Assembly: GCF_021462265.1 (NCBI RefSeq)
Contig: NZ_JAJONF010000005.1
Coordinates: 1-64,000, forward strand
Length of the DNA stretch: 64,000 bases
Source: Streptomyces shenzhenensis
Lineage (GTDB): Bacteria > Actinomycetota > Actinomycetes > Streptomycetales > Streptomycetaceae
Direction: 5' to 3'
A program made the position numbers and the translations under genes. The first letter of the stretch is position 1. Each line of letters starts with the position of its first letter. This document shows positions 10,247 through 17,658 of the stretch, piece by piece. The notes beneath the pieces were generated by a model, which was given only the letters and a program-made list of their open reading frames with translations, was not told where the DNA came from and did not search any database.

Positions 10247-11473
10247 TCAGGGGTTGAGCCGGACCGGCAGCTCGAACAGGTCGTTCTGGGTGACCACCGG
10301 CTTGTTGCGCAGCTCGGAGGCCGGCACCGCGAGGTCCAGGCGGGGGAAGCGGCCGTAGAGCGCGGGCAGCGCCACGCCGGCCTCCAGGCGGGAGAGCGCC
10401 GCACCCGGGCAGACGTGCGGGCCGTGCCCGAAGGCGATGTGCCGGTTCGGCGACTCCCGGGTGATGTCGAACTCCCCGGCGCTCGGCCCGTGCGCGTTCT
10501 CGTCGCGGCCGAGCGCGGCGTACGACACGATCAGCGCGTCGCCCGCCGGGAGCACCTGGTCGCCCACCGGCACGTCCTCGGTGGCGAACCGGATCAGGAC
10601 GTGCGAGGTCGGGGTCGACCAGCGCAGGGTCTCCTCGACCACGGCCGACCAGTCCACGTCGCCGGAGAGGACCCTGGCCCGCTGGTCGGGGTGGGTGGAG
10701 AGATTGACCACGGCGTTGACGATCAGGGAGATCGTCGTCTCGTGCCCGGCCGCCACCATCAGCTGGAGGGTGGAGACGATCTCCTCGTCGGTGAGGTGGT
10801 CGCCGTCCTCGGAGGCCAGGATCAGCGCGCTGGTGAGGTCGTCGCCGGGCTCGGCCCGCTTGGCGGCGACCGTCGCCGCCATGATCCCCGCCAGTTCGGT
10901 CAGGGTCGCGATGACCTCGGCGGGCGGGGTCTGGGTCGAGAAGAACTTCTCGAACAGTGTTTTGAGGCGGGGCAGTTCGGCCTTGTCGATGCCCATCAGG
11001 TCGGCGACCACGTACATCGGCAGCGGGTAGGCGAACGCCGCCTTGAGGTCGATGCTCTCCGCGTCCTCGGGGAGCGCGTCGAGCAGGTCCTGGGTGAGCT
11101 TCTCGACCCGCTCGCGCAGCTGCTCCACCCGGCGCGGAGTGAGGGCCTGCGCGACCAGGGCGCGCATCCTGCGGTGGTCGGCACCGTCCACGGTCAGCAT
11201 CGAACGGCCGGGGTTGGCGAGGCCGATCAGCGGCCAGTCCGGCGCGATCTCCCCGCGCTGCCAGGCACCCCACACGTTGATGTCCTTGACCAGCCGTGGG
11301 TCGGTGAGCAGCGCCTTGGCCTCGGCATGGTGCGTGACGGCCCAGACCGGCACCCCGCCGGGCAGTTCCACGGCGGCGAGCGGACCGGCGGCGCGCAGTC
11401 GCGCGCTCTCGCCGTCGAGGTCGGTGACGAAGGGGTCGAGGGCGATCCGTGCTTGTCCGGTACCGGTCGTCAT
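10247..11473 (-). CDS. Cytochrome P450, CYP154-like (conservon)
   Basis: A 408-residue soluble bacterial P450 with all canonical motifs: I-helix AGHETT (242-247), K-helix ExxR as EETLR (Glu281-Arg284), and the haem loop FGHGPHVCPG with Cys355 as ligand. It is the last gene of a conservon and follows a CYP157-type P450. Paired CYP154/CYP157 genes are known from several Streptomyces conservons, so CYP154 is the likely family, although assignment by eye is not decisive. The start is ATG with GGGAGA about 10 bases upstream. No ferredoxin gene is adjacent. The substrate is unknown. Confidence 0.9.
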   Translation of the reverse strand: MTTGTGQARIALDPFVTDLDGESARLRAAGPLAAVELPGGVPVWAVTHHAEAKALLTDPRLVKDINVWGAWQRGEIAPDWPLIGLANPGRSMLTVDGADHRRMRALVAQALTPRRVEQLRERVEKLTQDLLDALPEDAESIDLKAAFAYPLPMYVVADLMGIDKAELPRLKTLFEKFFSTQTPPAEVIATLTELAGIMAATVAAKRAEPGDDLTSALILASEDGDHLTDEEIVSTLQLMVAAGHETTISLIVNAVVNLSTHPDQRARVLSGDVDWSAVVEETLRWSTPTSHVLIRFATEDVPVGDQVLPAGDALIVSYAALGRDENAHGPSAGEFDITRESPNRHIAFGHGPHVCPGAALSRLEAGVALPALYGRFPRLDLAVPASELRNKPVVTQNDLFELPVRLNP

Positions 11474-11553
11474 CGTGACGTGTCTCCCAGGGCAGGGTCG
11501 GGTAACTTCGCCGTTCGGTGTGCTGCGCCTGTCTCTCGAGGGGGAGGTGCGGA

Positions 11554-12762
11554 TCAGAGGGCGGGTACGGGCGTGAACCTGACGGGCAGTTCGCTCAGCC
11601 CCCGCAGCCACGGCGAGGGCCGGCGGGTGAGGGACTCGGCGGGCACCGCGAGGTCGATGTCCGGGAGCCGGTCGAGGACGACCTCGATGGCGGTCCGGGC
11701 GATCACCTCGGCGACCTCCTGGGCGGGGAACGGGCAGCGGTGCTCGCCGTGCCCGAAGGAGAAGTGCGCGTTGTTGCCGCCGGTCAGCGCGGAGGCGTCG
11801 GTGCGCACCTGCGGATCGGAGTTGGCGCCCTGGAGGCCGAGGATCAGCAGGTCACCGGCGCGGATCCGGCGGCCGCCCAGCTGGGTGTCGCGGGAGGCCC
11901 AGCGGCCGGCGATGTTCTGGCTGGGGGTGTCCTCCCACAGCACCTCGTTCATCGCCTCGGCGACACTGTTGCGGCCCCCGAACAGGGAGGCGGCGAACCG
12001 GTCGTCGGTGAGCATCAGGCGCAGCGAGTTGCCGATCCAGTCGGCGGTCGGCTGGTGCCCGGCCGCCATCATGACCATCAGGTCCTGCATGATCTCTTCG
12101 TCGGTGAACCCGCTCTTGTCCTGGAGCATCCGCGAGACCACGTCGTGGGCGGGGTTCGCCTTCCGGTCGGCCAGCAACTGGGCCATGGACATCGCCAGAT
12201 GGGTCTGCCCGGCGAGGGCCCGCTCCCGGCCGTCGATCATGTCGTTGAGGGCGGTGACCAGGCCGGGGCCCTCGTCGTCGGCGAAGCCGTACAGCCGGGC
12301 GAGCACCCGCACCGGCAGCAGCATCGCGTACTGGCCGATCAGGTCCGCCTCGCCGCTGGTGCACAGTACGTCGATCAGCTCGTCCGCGAACCGCTCGGCG
12401 TGGCCGCGCAGTTCGAACGGGTCGACGGCCTCCAGCGCGTCGCTGATCATCCCGGCCCGCTCGCGGTGCCGCTCGCCGACGGTGTAGAGGATCGACGGCT
12501 GCTTGCGGCCGATCATCGGCAGCAGCGGCCAGTCGTCGGGGATCAGGTCCCACTGGTTCCACAGGTCCGAGTCCCGGCTGAACAGCACCGGGTCCCCGGT
12601 CACCTGGTGCAGCTCGCGGTAGCCGACCACCAGCCAGGCGGGCACGTCCCCGTCGAGCACGACGGGGGTGACGGCGCCGTGGTCGCGCCGCATCTCGCGG
12701 TACAGTCGCGCCGGTTCGGTCTGGAACCGGGGGCCGCCGAGCGGTACGGCGTCGGGGGTCAC
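11554..12762 (-). CDS. Cytochrome P450 lacking ExxR, CYP157-like (conservon)
   Basis: A 402-residue P450. The haem-binding FGHGEHRCPF (Cys343) and the I-helix AGHQPT (234-239) are present. The K-helix position that should read ExxR is EVLW (273-276), so the otherwise near-invariant Arg is Trp. Loss of ExxR is the recorded hallmark of the CYP157 family, found next to CYP154 genes in Streptomyces conservons. The GTG start overlaps the GTPase stop codon by four bases (GTGA), with GGAG 5 bases upstream, so it is translationally coupled to cvnD. Whether it is a working mono-oxygenase or a partner of the downstream P450 is unknown. Confidence 0.9.
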   Translation of the reverse strand: MTPDAVPLGGPRFQTEPARLYREMRRDHGAVTPVVLDGDVPAWLVVGYRELHQVTGDPVLFSRDSDLWNQWDLIPDDWPLLPMIGRKQPSILYTVGERHRERAGMISDALEAVDPFELRGHAERFADELIDVLCTSGEADLIGQYAMLLPVRVLARLYGFADDEGPGLVTALNDMIDGRERALAGQTHLAMSMAQLLADRKANPAHDVVSRMLQDKSGFTDEEIMQDLMVMMAAGHQPTADWIGNSLRLMLTDDRFAASLFGGRNSVAEAMNEVLWEDTPSQNIAGRWASRDTQLGGRRIRAGDLLILGLQGANSDPQVRTDASALTGGNNAHFSFGHGEHRCPFPAQEVAEVIARTAIEVVLDRLPDIDLAVPAESLTRRPSPWLRGLSELPVRFTPVPAL

Positions 12763-13385
12763 ACGAACTCCTGTCGGGGCAGGTCCGCCGGTGCCGAGCG
12801 GTCGGCGTACCGGTTCTTGACGTGCTGGACGAGTGTGATCAGCACCTGCTTGCCGGACTCCCGGGAGCGGGCGTCGCAGCTGACCAGCGGGACGTGCGGG
12901 TCCAGGTCGAGGGCGTGCCGGACGTCCTCGGGCGGGTGCACCGGGCCGCCGAAGTGGTTGCAGGCCACGATGAACGGGGTGCCGTGCTTCTCCAGCCGGT
13001 CGATGGCGTACCAGGAGTCGCCGATCCGACGGGTGTCGACGAGCACGACCGCGCCGAGGGTGCCGGAGAACAGCCGGTCCCACAGGAACCAGAACCGCTC
13101 CTGGCCCGGTGCCCCGAACAGGTACAGCACATTGCGGGCGTCCAGCGTGATCCGGCCGAAGTCGAAGGCGACGGTGGTGGCGGTCTTGCCGCTCACCTCT
13201 CGGATGTCGTCGACCGCCTCGCCGGCCTGGGTCATCGTCTCCTCGGTGTTGAGGGGACGTATCTCGCTGACCGAGCGGACCAGCGTGGTCTTGCCGACGC
13301 CGAAGCCGCCCACGACCACGATCTTGAATCCGTGGTCGGCGGAGGCACCCAACGGGGTGCGCGCGTCAGAGGTTGCGGAGTCCAA
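12759..13385 (-). CDS. cvnD: Conservon GTPase CvnD
   Basis: A 208-residue small Ras-like GTPase of the MglA/CvnD group (ATP_bind_1-type). Walker A is GGFGVGKTT (26-34), the switch II region is LFGAPGQERFWF, and there is a VVLVDTRR strand. In conservons the GTPase works with the CvnB roadblock protein and the CvnA sensor-like ATPase as a membrane-associated switch resembling eukaryotic G-protein modules. The proposed TTG start (13385) overlaps cvnC by 20 bases; AGG lies 6-7 bases upstream. A TTG inside the reading frame near 13352 is an alternative. The stop overlaps the P450 start. Confidence 0.93.
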   Translation of the reverse strand: MDSATSDARTPLGASADHGFKIVVVGGFGVGKTTLVRSVSEIRPLNTEETMTQAGEAVDDIREVSGKTATTVAFDFGRITLDARNVLYLFGAPGQERFWFLWDRLFSGTLGAVVLVDTRRIGDSWYAIDRLEKHGTPFIVACNHFGGPVHPPEDVRHALDLDPHVPLVSCDARSRESGKQVLITLVQHVKNRYADRSAPADLPRQEFV

Positions 13386-13713
13386 CGAGCACCTGCTCCA
13401 GGATGTCGGGGTCGGTGATGGCCGGCCGGTACGGGTGGCGGGCGCTGACCCGGCCGGCCGCCTGCAGGTCGCACAGCAGGACCTTGGTGATGCTCACCGG
13501 CAGCTTCAGCTCCGCGGCGATCTCCACGACCGAGGTCGGGAACTTGGCCAGGCGCAGGATCGCCGCGTGCTCCGACTGCATGCCGGGAACCGGCTCCGAC
13601 TCCGCGACGACCAGGGTGACCAGGTCGAAGGGGCTGTCGGACCCGGTGCCGCTGCGGCCGCCGGTGATGGTGTACAGACGGTCGGGTGCGTCGTCCCTGC
13701 CGGGCCGGCTCAT
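13366..13713 (-). CDS. cvnC: Conservon DUF742 protein CvnC
   Basis: A 115-residue DUF742 protein. It shows the typical RLYTITGGRSG start, the FDLVTLVVA strand, and a winged-helix-like C-terminal half with LPVSITKVLLCDLQAAGRV. CvnC proteins link the roadblock protein and GTPase and may bind DNA or protein; the exact role is not established. Its ATG overlaps the cvnB stop codon (ATGA at 13710-13713), so it is translated in step with cvnB. Confidence 0.93.
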   Translation of the reverse strand: MSRPGRDDAPDRLYTITGGRSGTGSDSPFDLVTLVVAESEPVPGMQSEHAAILRLAKFPTSVVEIAAELKLPVSITKVLLCDLQAAGRVSARHPYRPAITDPDILEQVLVGLRNL

Positions 13714-14117
13714 GACGTGCGGGGCTGCGCGGTCAAGTGTTCGCCGAGCTGCTCGACGAGTTCGCTCATGTTGTGCCCGATCAGCCCGGGGTCGGCGTCC
13801 TCGCTGGTCACCACGGCCAGATGGGCGCCCTCGCCGGCCTCCACGATGAACAGCACGCCCCCGTAGAACTCGGTCATCGCCGACCGCACGCCGCCGCTGC
13901 CGTCGCCGAACTCGACGGACGCCCCGTGTGACAGTGACTGGATGCCGGCGGCGATCGCCGCGAGCTGGTCGGCCTGGTCGACGGAGAGCTCCGGGGTACG
14001 GCAGAGCTTCAGGCCGTCGCGGGAGAGCACGAGGGCGTGCCGCGCGCCGGGGGTGCGCTCCAGGAGACCCTCGATGAGCCAGGTGAGCTTGTCGTCGGCG
14101 GTGGTCCTGCCGGTCAT
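13710..14117 (-). CDS. cvnB: Conservon roadblock/LC7 protein CvnB
   Basis: A 135-residue roadblock/LC7 domain protein. It has the family features: LTWLIEGLLERTPGARHALVL at the start, the SRDGLKL strand, and LAAIAAGIQSLSHGAS. Roadblock proteins are dimeric GTPase-activating or scaffold proteins for MglA-like GTPases, here CvnD two genes downstream. The ATG overlaps the cvnA stop by four bases (ATGA at 14114-14117). Confidence 0.94.
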   Translation of the reverse strand: MTGRTTADDKLTWLIEGLLERTPGARHALVLSRDGLKLCRTPELSVDQADQLAAIAAGIQSLSHGASVEFGDGSGGVRSAMTEFYGGVLFIVEAGEGAHLAVVTSEDADPGLIGHNMSELVEQLGEHLTAQPRTS

Positions 14118-15697
14118 GAAGTGGGGTCGCCTTCCGGGTACGCGTGCGGGTGGGACGTGAGCTCCGAGCCGGACTCCGGGTGAGGCGCGGGGACCGGGTC
14201 GTGCGCGGGGACGGGGGCATGCGGAGCGGCTTCGCCGGGCGCGCCGTATGCCTCGGCGGACGTTTCGGCGGAGTCGGGCGCCGGCGGGCGGACGGCCTGC
14301 CGGAAGCTGTTGAAACGGGCGGCACGGAGCTGGGCATCCGCACCGCGGGGCGCGGGACGCGGCTCCGCGGGCGGCGGCGCCGACCGGCGCTCGGCCTCGG
14401 CGAGGGTCCGGCCACGGCGGCGCCTGGGCAGCCCGGTGGGCCCTTCCTCGAACTCCTCGGCAGAGTCGGACGCGGCGGACTCGTGCACCGGCGGGGGATC
14501 CGCCGCGACCGGCACCGGCTCGGCCGGCTCCGTCTCCTCGGCGGGTTCGGGTTCGTCGGTGACCGGGCGGGTCAGCAGGTCCTGCGGGACCAGCATCAGC
14601 ACCCCCGTGCCGCCGCGCGCCGACGGCCGGAACGACACCTTCAGGCCGTACTTGCGGGAGAGGCGGCCCACCACCGCGAGCCCGAGCCGGGTGCCGGTGA
14701 GACCGCCCAGCTCGGTGATGTCGCCGGCGACCGCCCGTTCGGCGCGGCGCAGCTGCACATCGCCCATCACCAGCCCGCTGTCCTCCACGGACACGATGAC
14801 CCCGGCCGGCACCTCCTCCACGTACACATGGACCTCGGCGGTGGGCGGCGAGAAGTTGGCCGCGTTGTCGAGGAGTTCGGCCAGCGCGTGCATGACCCCC
14901 TCGGCGGCGTGCCCGGCGACGGCGATCTCGCTCACCGAGTGCACCCGCACCCGGCGGTAGCCGCTGATGCGCCCCATCGCGCCGCGCAGGATCGACTCCA
15001 TGCTGATCGGCCGCGCCCAGCGGCGGCCGGAACGCGCCCCGGTGAGGACGGCGATGGAGTCGGCGAGCCGGCCCGCCTGCGCGGTGCGGTGGTCGAGGTG
15101 CAGCAGGTCGGCGAGGATGTCCTCGCCGGTGTGCCGGTCCTCCATGGCCCGCAGGTCGGCGAGGGTGGCGGTGGCGAGGGCCTGCATCCGGCCGGCCGCG
15201 TTGCCGGCGGCGGCGATCGCGACGGCCCGTTCCCGCAGGGCACGCTCCAGTTCGGCGGTGAGCCGGTCGTTCTCCTGCCGGTACCAGTCCAGTTCCTTGC
15301 CGACGTCCTGCTGGTTCCGGGTTCGCTCCTGCTCGAAGGACTCGGCGAACTCGCTGCGCTGCTGCGCCAGTTCGTCGATCAGCCGTTGCTGCTCCTGGCG
15401 CGCCTCCTCGGTGGTCCGGGCCTGCTGCTGGAGCAGCCGCCCGATGTCCTGGCTCACCGCCTCCAGCCGGCGCCGGGCGCCGCGCGCGGCCCGCGCCGCG
15501 TGCACGGCCCAGGTCACCGCCGCGCAGAGCAGCAGCGCCGCCGCGCTCGCGCCGAGGGCGAGGGGCGCGCGCACCGAGGCCGGCGCGGCGGTCACCGCGG
15601 CGACGACGACGAGGGCCGACACCACGGCGGTCAGCGCGAAGGTCGGAACGAGCGTACGGGGGGCAGGTCGTTCGCCGGGGTGCGTGGGCGCGGTCAT
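14114..15697 (-). CDS. cvnA: Conservon sensor-like membrane ATPase CvnA
   Basis: A 527-residue protein with two membrane helices (about 16-38 and 45-68), a long coiled coil (about 75-165), a dimerisation helix containing LDHRTAQAGR, and a GHKL ATPase domain with N box ELLDNAANFS (274-283), DSGLVM (306-311) and GLGLAVV-like G2 (LGLAVVGRLSRKYGL). The C-terminal 170 residues are acidic, Pro-rich and disordered. CvnA resembles histidine kinases but has no evident phosphoacceptor H box or response regulator partner in the operon. It starts the A-B-C-D-P450-P450 operon. A possible -10 (TATAGT) lies at 15778-15783 on the minus strand. Confidence 0.94.
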   Translation of the reverse strand: MTAPTHPGERPAPRTLVPTFALTAVVSALVVVAAVTAAPASVRAPLALGASAAALLLCAAVTWAVHAARAARGARRRLEAVSQDIGRLLQQQARTTEEARQEQQRLIDELAQQRSEFAESFEQERTRNQQDVGKELDWYRQENDRLTAELERALRERAVAIAAAGNAAGRMQALATATLADLRAMEDRHTGEDILADLLHLDHRTAQAGRLADSIAVLTGARSGRRWARPISMESILRGAMGRISGYRRVRVHSVSEIAVAGHAAEGVMHALAELLDNAANFSPPTAEVHVYVEEVPAGVIVSVEDSGLVMGDVQLRRAERAVAGDITELGGLTGTRLGLAVVGRLSRKYGLKVSFRPSARGGTGVLMLVPQDLLTRPVTDEPEPAEETEPAEPVPVAADPPPVHESAASDSAEEFEEGPTGLPRRRRGRTLAEAERRSAPPPAEPRPAPRGADAQLRAARFNSFRQAVRPPAPDSAETSAEAYGAPGEAAPHAPVPAHDPVPAPHPESGSELTSHPHAYPEGDPTS

Positions 15698-15778
15698 CGG
15701 TCCGGTCTGGTCCTCGGAGCAGGTAGGGATGGGTTTCCAGTGAAGGAGTTGTGACGCTCGGTGCTGAACTGGGCGTCA

Positions 15779-16330
15779 CTATACGAGAGGTTGTGATCTA
15801 AACAGAACAGTTCCGGTCTCATTGCCGAAAACCGGCTGTGCGCAAGGTGGCTTGCTGTGCCCAGGCTGTGCGCGGCCTTGTGTGCCACCGTGCTCGAAGG
15901 TGTCCGCCACGATCGCGGCGGCCGCGCCGACCAGCGGGGAGTCGGCCTCGGCGGCGTCGGCGCGGGTGGAGAGGACGGCGACGACCAGGGACGCGCGGGG
16001 GCCACGCGACCACCACATCGTCGGCGGTGCCGTACCCGCCCGTTCCGGTCTTGTCGCCCACCGTCCAGTCGCCGGGGAGCCCGGCGCGGACCCGTTCCCC
16101 GCCGGTGGTGCCGGCGAGCAGCCGGCCGGTGAGCCGCCGCCGGGCCGCCCAGTTGCTCCAGCAACAGGTTCGCCGCGGTGTTGTCGCTGTGCGAGACCGC
16201 CGCACCGCACAACTCGGCGACGGTCATTCCGGCGGTGAGATTCCCGGGCTCTCCGGTGACCGGAGCACCGCCCGCCCTGTCGATGCCGCCCTCGTCGTAG
16301 TGCACGACCCGGCTGAATACGTCCGCATGA
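15779..16330 (-). pseudogene. Decayed class A beta-lactamase
   Basis: Three frames must be joined to read a class A beta-lactamase. The first piece (from about 16329) reads HADVFSRVVHYDEGG...[21 protein letters not shown] and carries the SDN motif. The second carries [21 protein letters not shown], with the KTG motif. The third has the C-terminal [12 protein letters not shown]...[14 protein letters not shown]. The upstream third with the SxxK nucleophile is missing, and about 45 residues between the first two pieces, including the omega-loop Glu166, are deleted. It cannot be functional. Its remains abut the conservon promoter. Confidence 0.85.
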
Positions 16331-16523
16331 CTGCTCCTCCACCGGTACGACGCGGAAAGGGGACGCGACAGCGGGCGTGCGGGTTCAGCCGGAAGCGGGT
16401 GACAAATCCGACGCTGATATCCGGCCGACCATAGCTCCCGCATCATCGCAAATGATCCAAACGTCTCTACGATGACGCGTGGAACGGCCCGGGGACGGAG
16501 AACCTCTTGGAGGGCGCAGGCCG

Positions 16524-17468
16524 ATGACGGGGACGGTGTCGAGGGGGGCGATGCCTTTCATGAAAGGCGACTGGAGCCGGGTGGTCGCGGAGGCGGTCCG
16601 CCTGGTGCGGCGCACGCTGCGCGACGAATGGCAGGCCATCGTCGTGGAGCCGTTACGGCAGCTGGTGCGGCGCGGACTGTCCGGGCTCGTGCTCGCGTTC
16701 GTCGCCGCGTTCGGCGTCATCTTCTTCCACGCCGTCGCCCAGCACCCCTTGGGCAGGCGGCTGGTGTGGCACCTCGGCGGTGTCACCGCCGACCTCCCGC
16801 TGTGGCTCTCCCTGTCGCGCACCCCGGTGTCGCTGTACGTCCCGGCGCTCGACCTGCCGGTCTGGGCGGGCATCACCCAGCTCTTCGTCGCCTTCGCGCT
16901 CGCCGAACTCACCCTCGGCCGCGGCCGTACCCTCGCCATCGCGTACCTGACCACCCTCGCCGGCACCATGACCGCCCGGGTGATGGTCGCGCTGGGCCCC
17001 GGCTGGTGGGGTTTCGGCCTGCCGCCGGAGGCCGGCCGTATCCTCGACACGGGGCCGTCCGCCGCGGTGGTGGGACTGTTCACCTACCTGGCGGTGGTCC
17101 GGCGCGCCCCCGTCGTCTTCGCTCTCACCGGCGGCTCGATGGTGTGGGAGTCCCTCGCCGTACCGAACCTCGCCGGCCGCGAGCACCTGATCGCCGTGGG
17201 CGCGGCGTGCGTCCTCGGCCTGTTGCACGGCCGCCGCCTGTCGCCGGCCACCCGCCTCGCCGAACGCCTCGGCATCACCCCGGCCCCATCCCGCTCGGGA
17301 CCGCCGGCACCCCGCCCGGGCCCACCGCGCCGGCCCGTACCCTCCCCCCACCTCCCCGACCCTCCCGCCTTCCCCCAAACCCCCTATGTCACGCGGCCCG
17401 CCCGCCGAACTGCTCAACAACGTCAATGTGATGGTTTTCGCACTTCAGCCGGTTCGGGCAACCCCTAA
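16524..17468 (+). CDS. Rhomboid-like membrane protein
   Basis: A 314-residue integral membrane protein with about six helices between residues 45 and 235, then a Pro/Arg-rich tail of about 75 residues. Sequence features fit an actinobacterial rhomboid-like protein. A GxS-type motif TGPSAAVVG places a possible nucleophile at Ser179, and GREHLIAVGAACVLG places a His (about 221) in a later helix, matching the Ser-His dyad pattern of rhomboid proteases. Active protease or pseudo-enzyme cannot be told by eye. The ATG at 16524 is chosen because GGAGG lies about 10 bases upstream; a GTG at 16479 is less supported. Confidence 0.75.
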   Translation: MTGTVSRGAMPFMKGDWSRVVAEAVRLVRRTLRDEWQAIVVEPLRQLVRRGLSGLVLAFVAAFGVIFFHAVAQHPLGRRLVWHLGGVTADLPLWLSLSRTPVSLYVPALDLPVWAGITQLFVAFALAELTLGRGRTLAIAYLTTLAGTMTARVMVALGPGWWGFGLPPEAGRILDTGPSAAVVGLFTYLAVVRRAPVVFALTGGSMVWESLAVPNLAGREHLIAVGAACVLGLLHGRRLSPATRLAERLGITPAPSRSGPPAPRPGPPRRPVPSPHLPDPPAFPQTPYVTRPARRTAQQRQCDGFRTSAGSGNP

Positions 17469-17658
17469 TGTTGCGGCGAGCCAGGGGGTGTCCGCCGGGG
17501 CGGGGCCTGGTGCGTGCGGTCGCGAGGCGCAGGGGGAGCCGGCGAGTGACGACAACGCGGCCGGCCCGCGACGCCGACATGATCCGCCGGACACCCCATG
17601 AGGACGGGCGCGGCTGACACCATGGTGTTCGTCGCCGGCAGGCTGAAGGGATCCAGGG

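Noticed and set aside
11518..13866. 782-codon rightward open frame opposite the conservon
   Set aside because: Antisense to cvn genes that carry clear motifs; no domain of its own.
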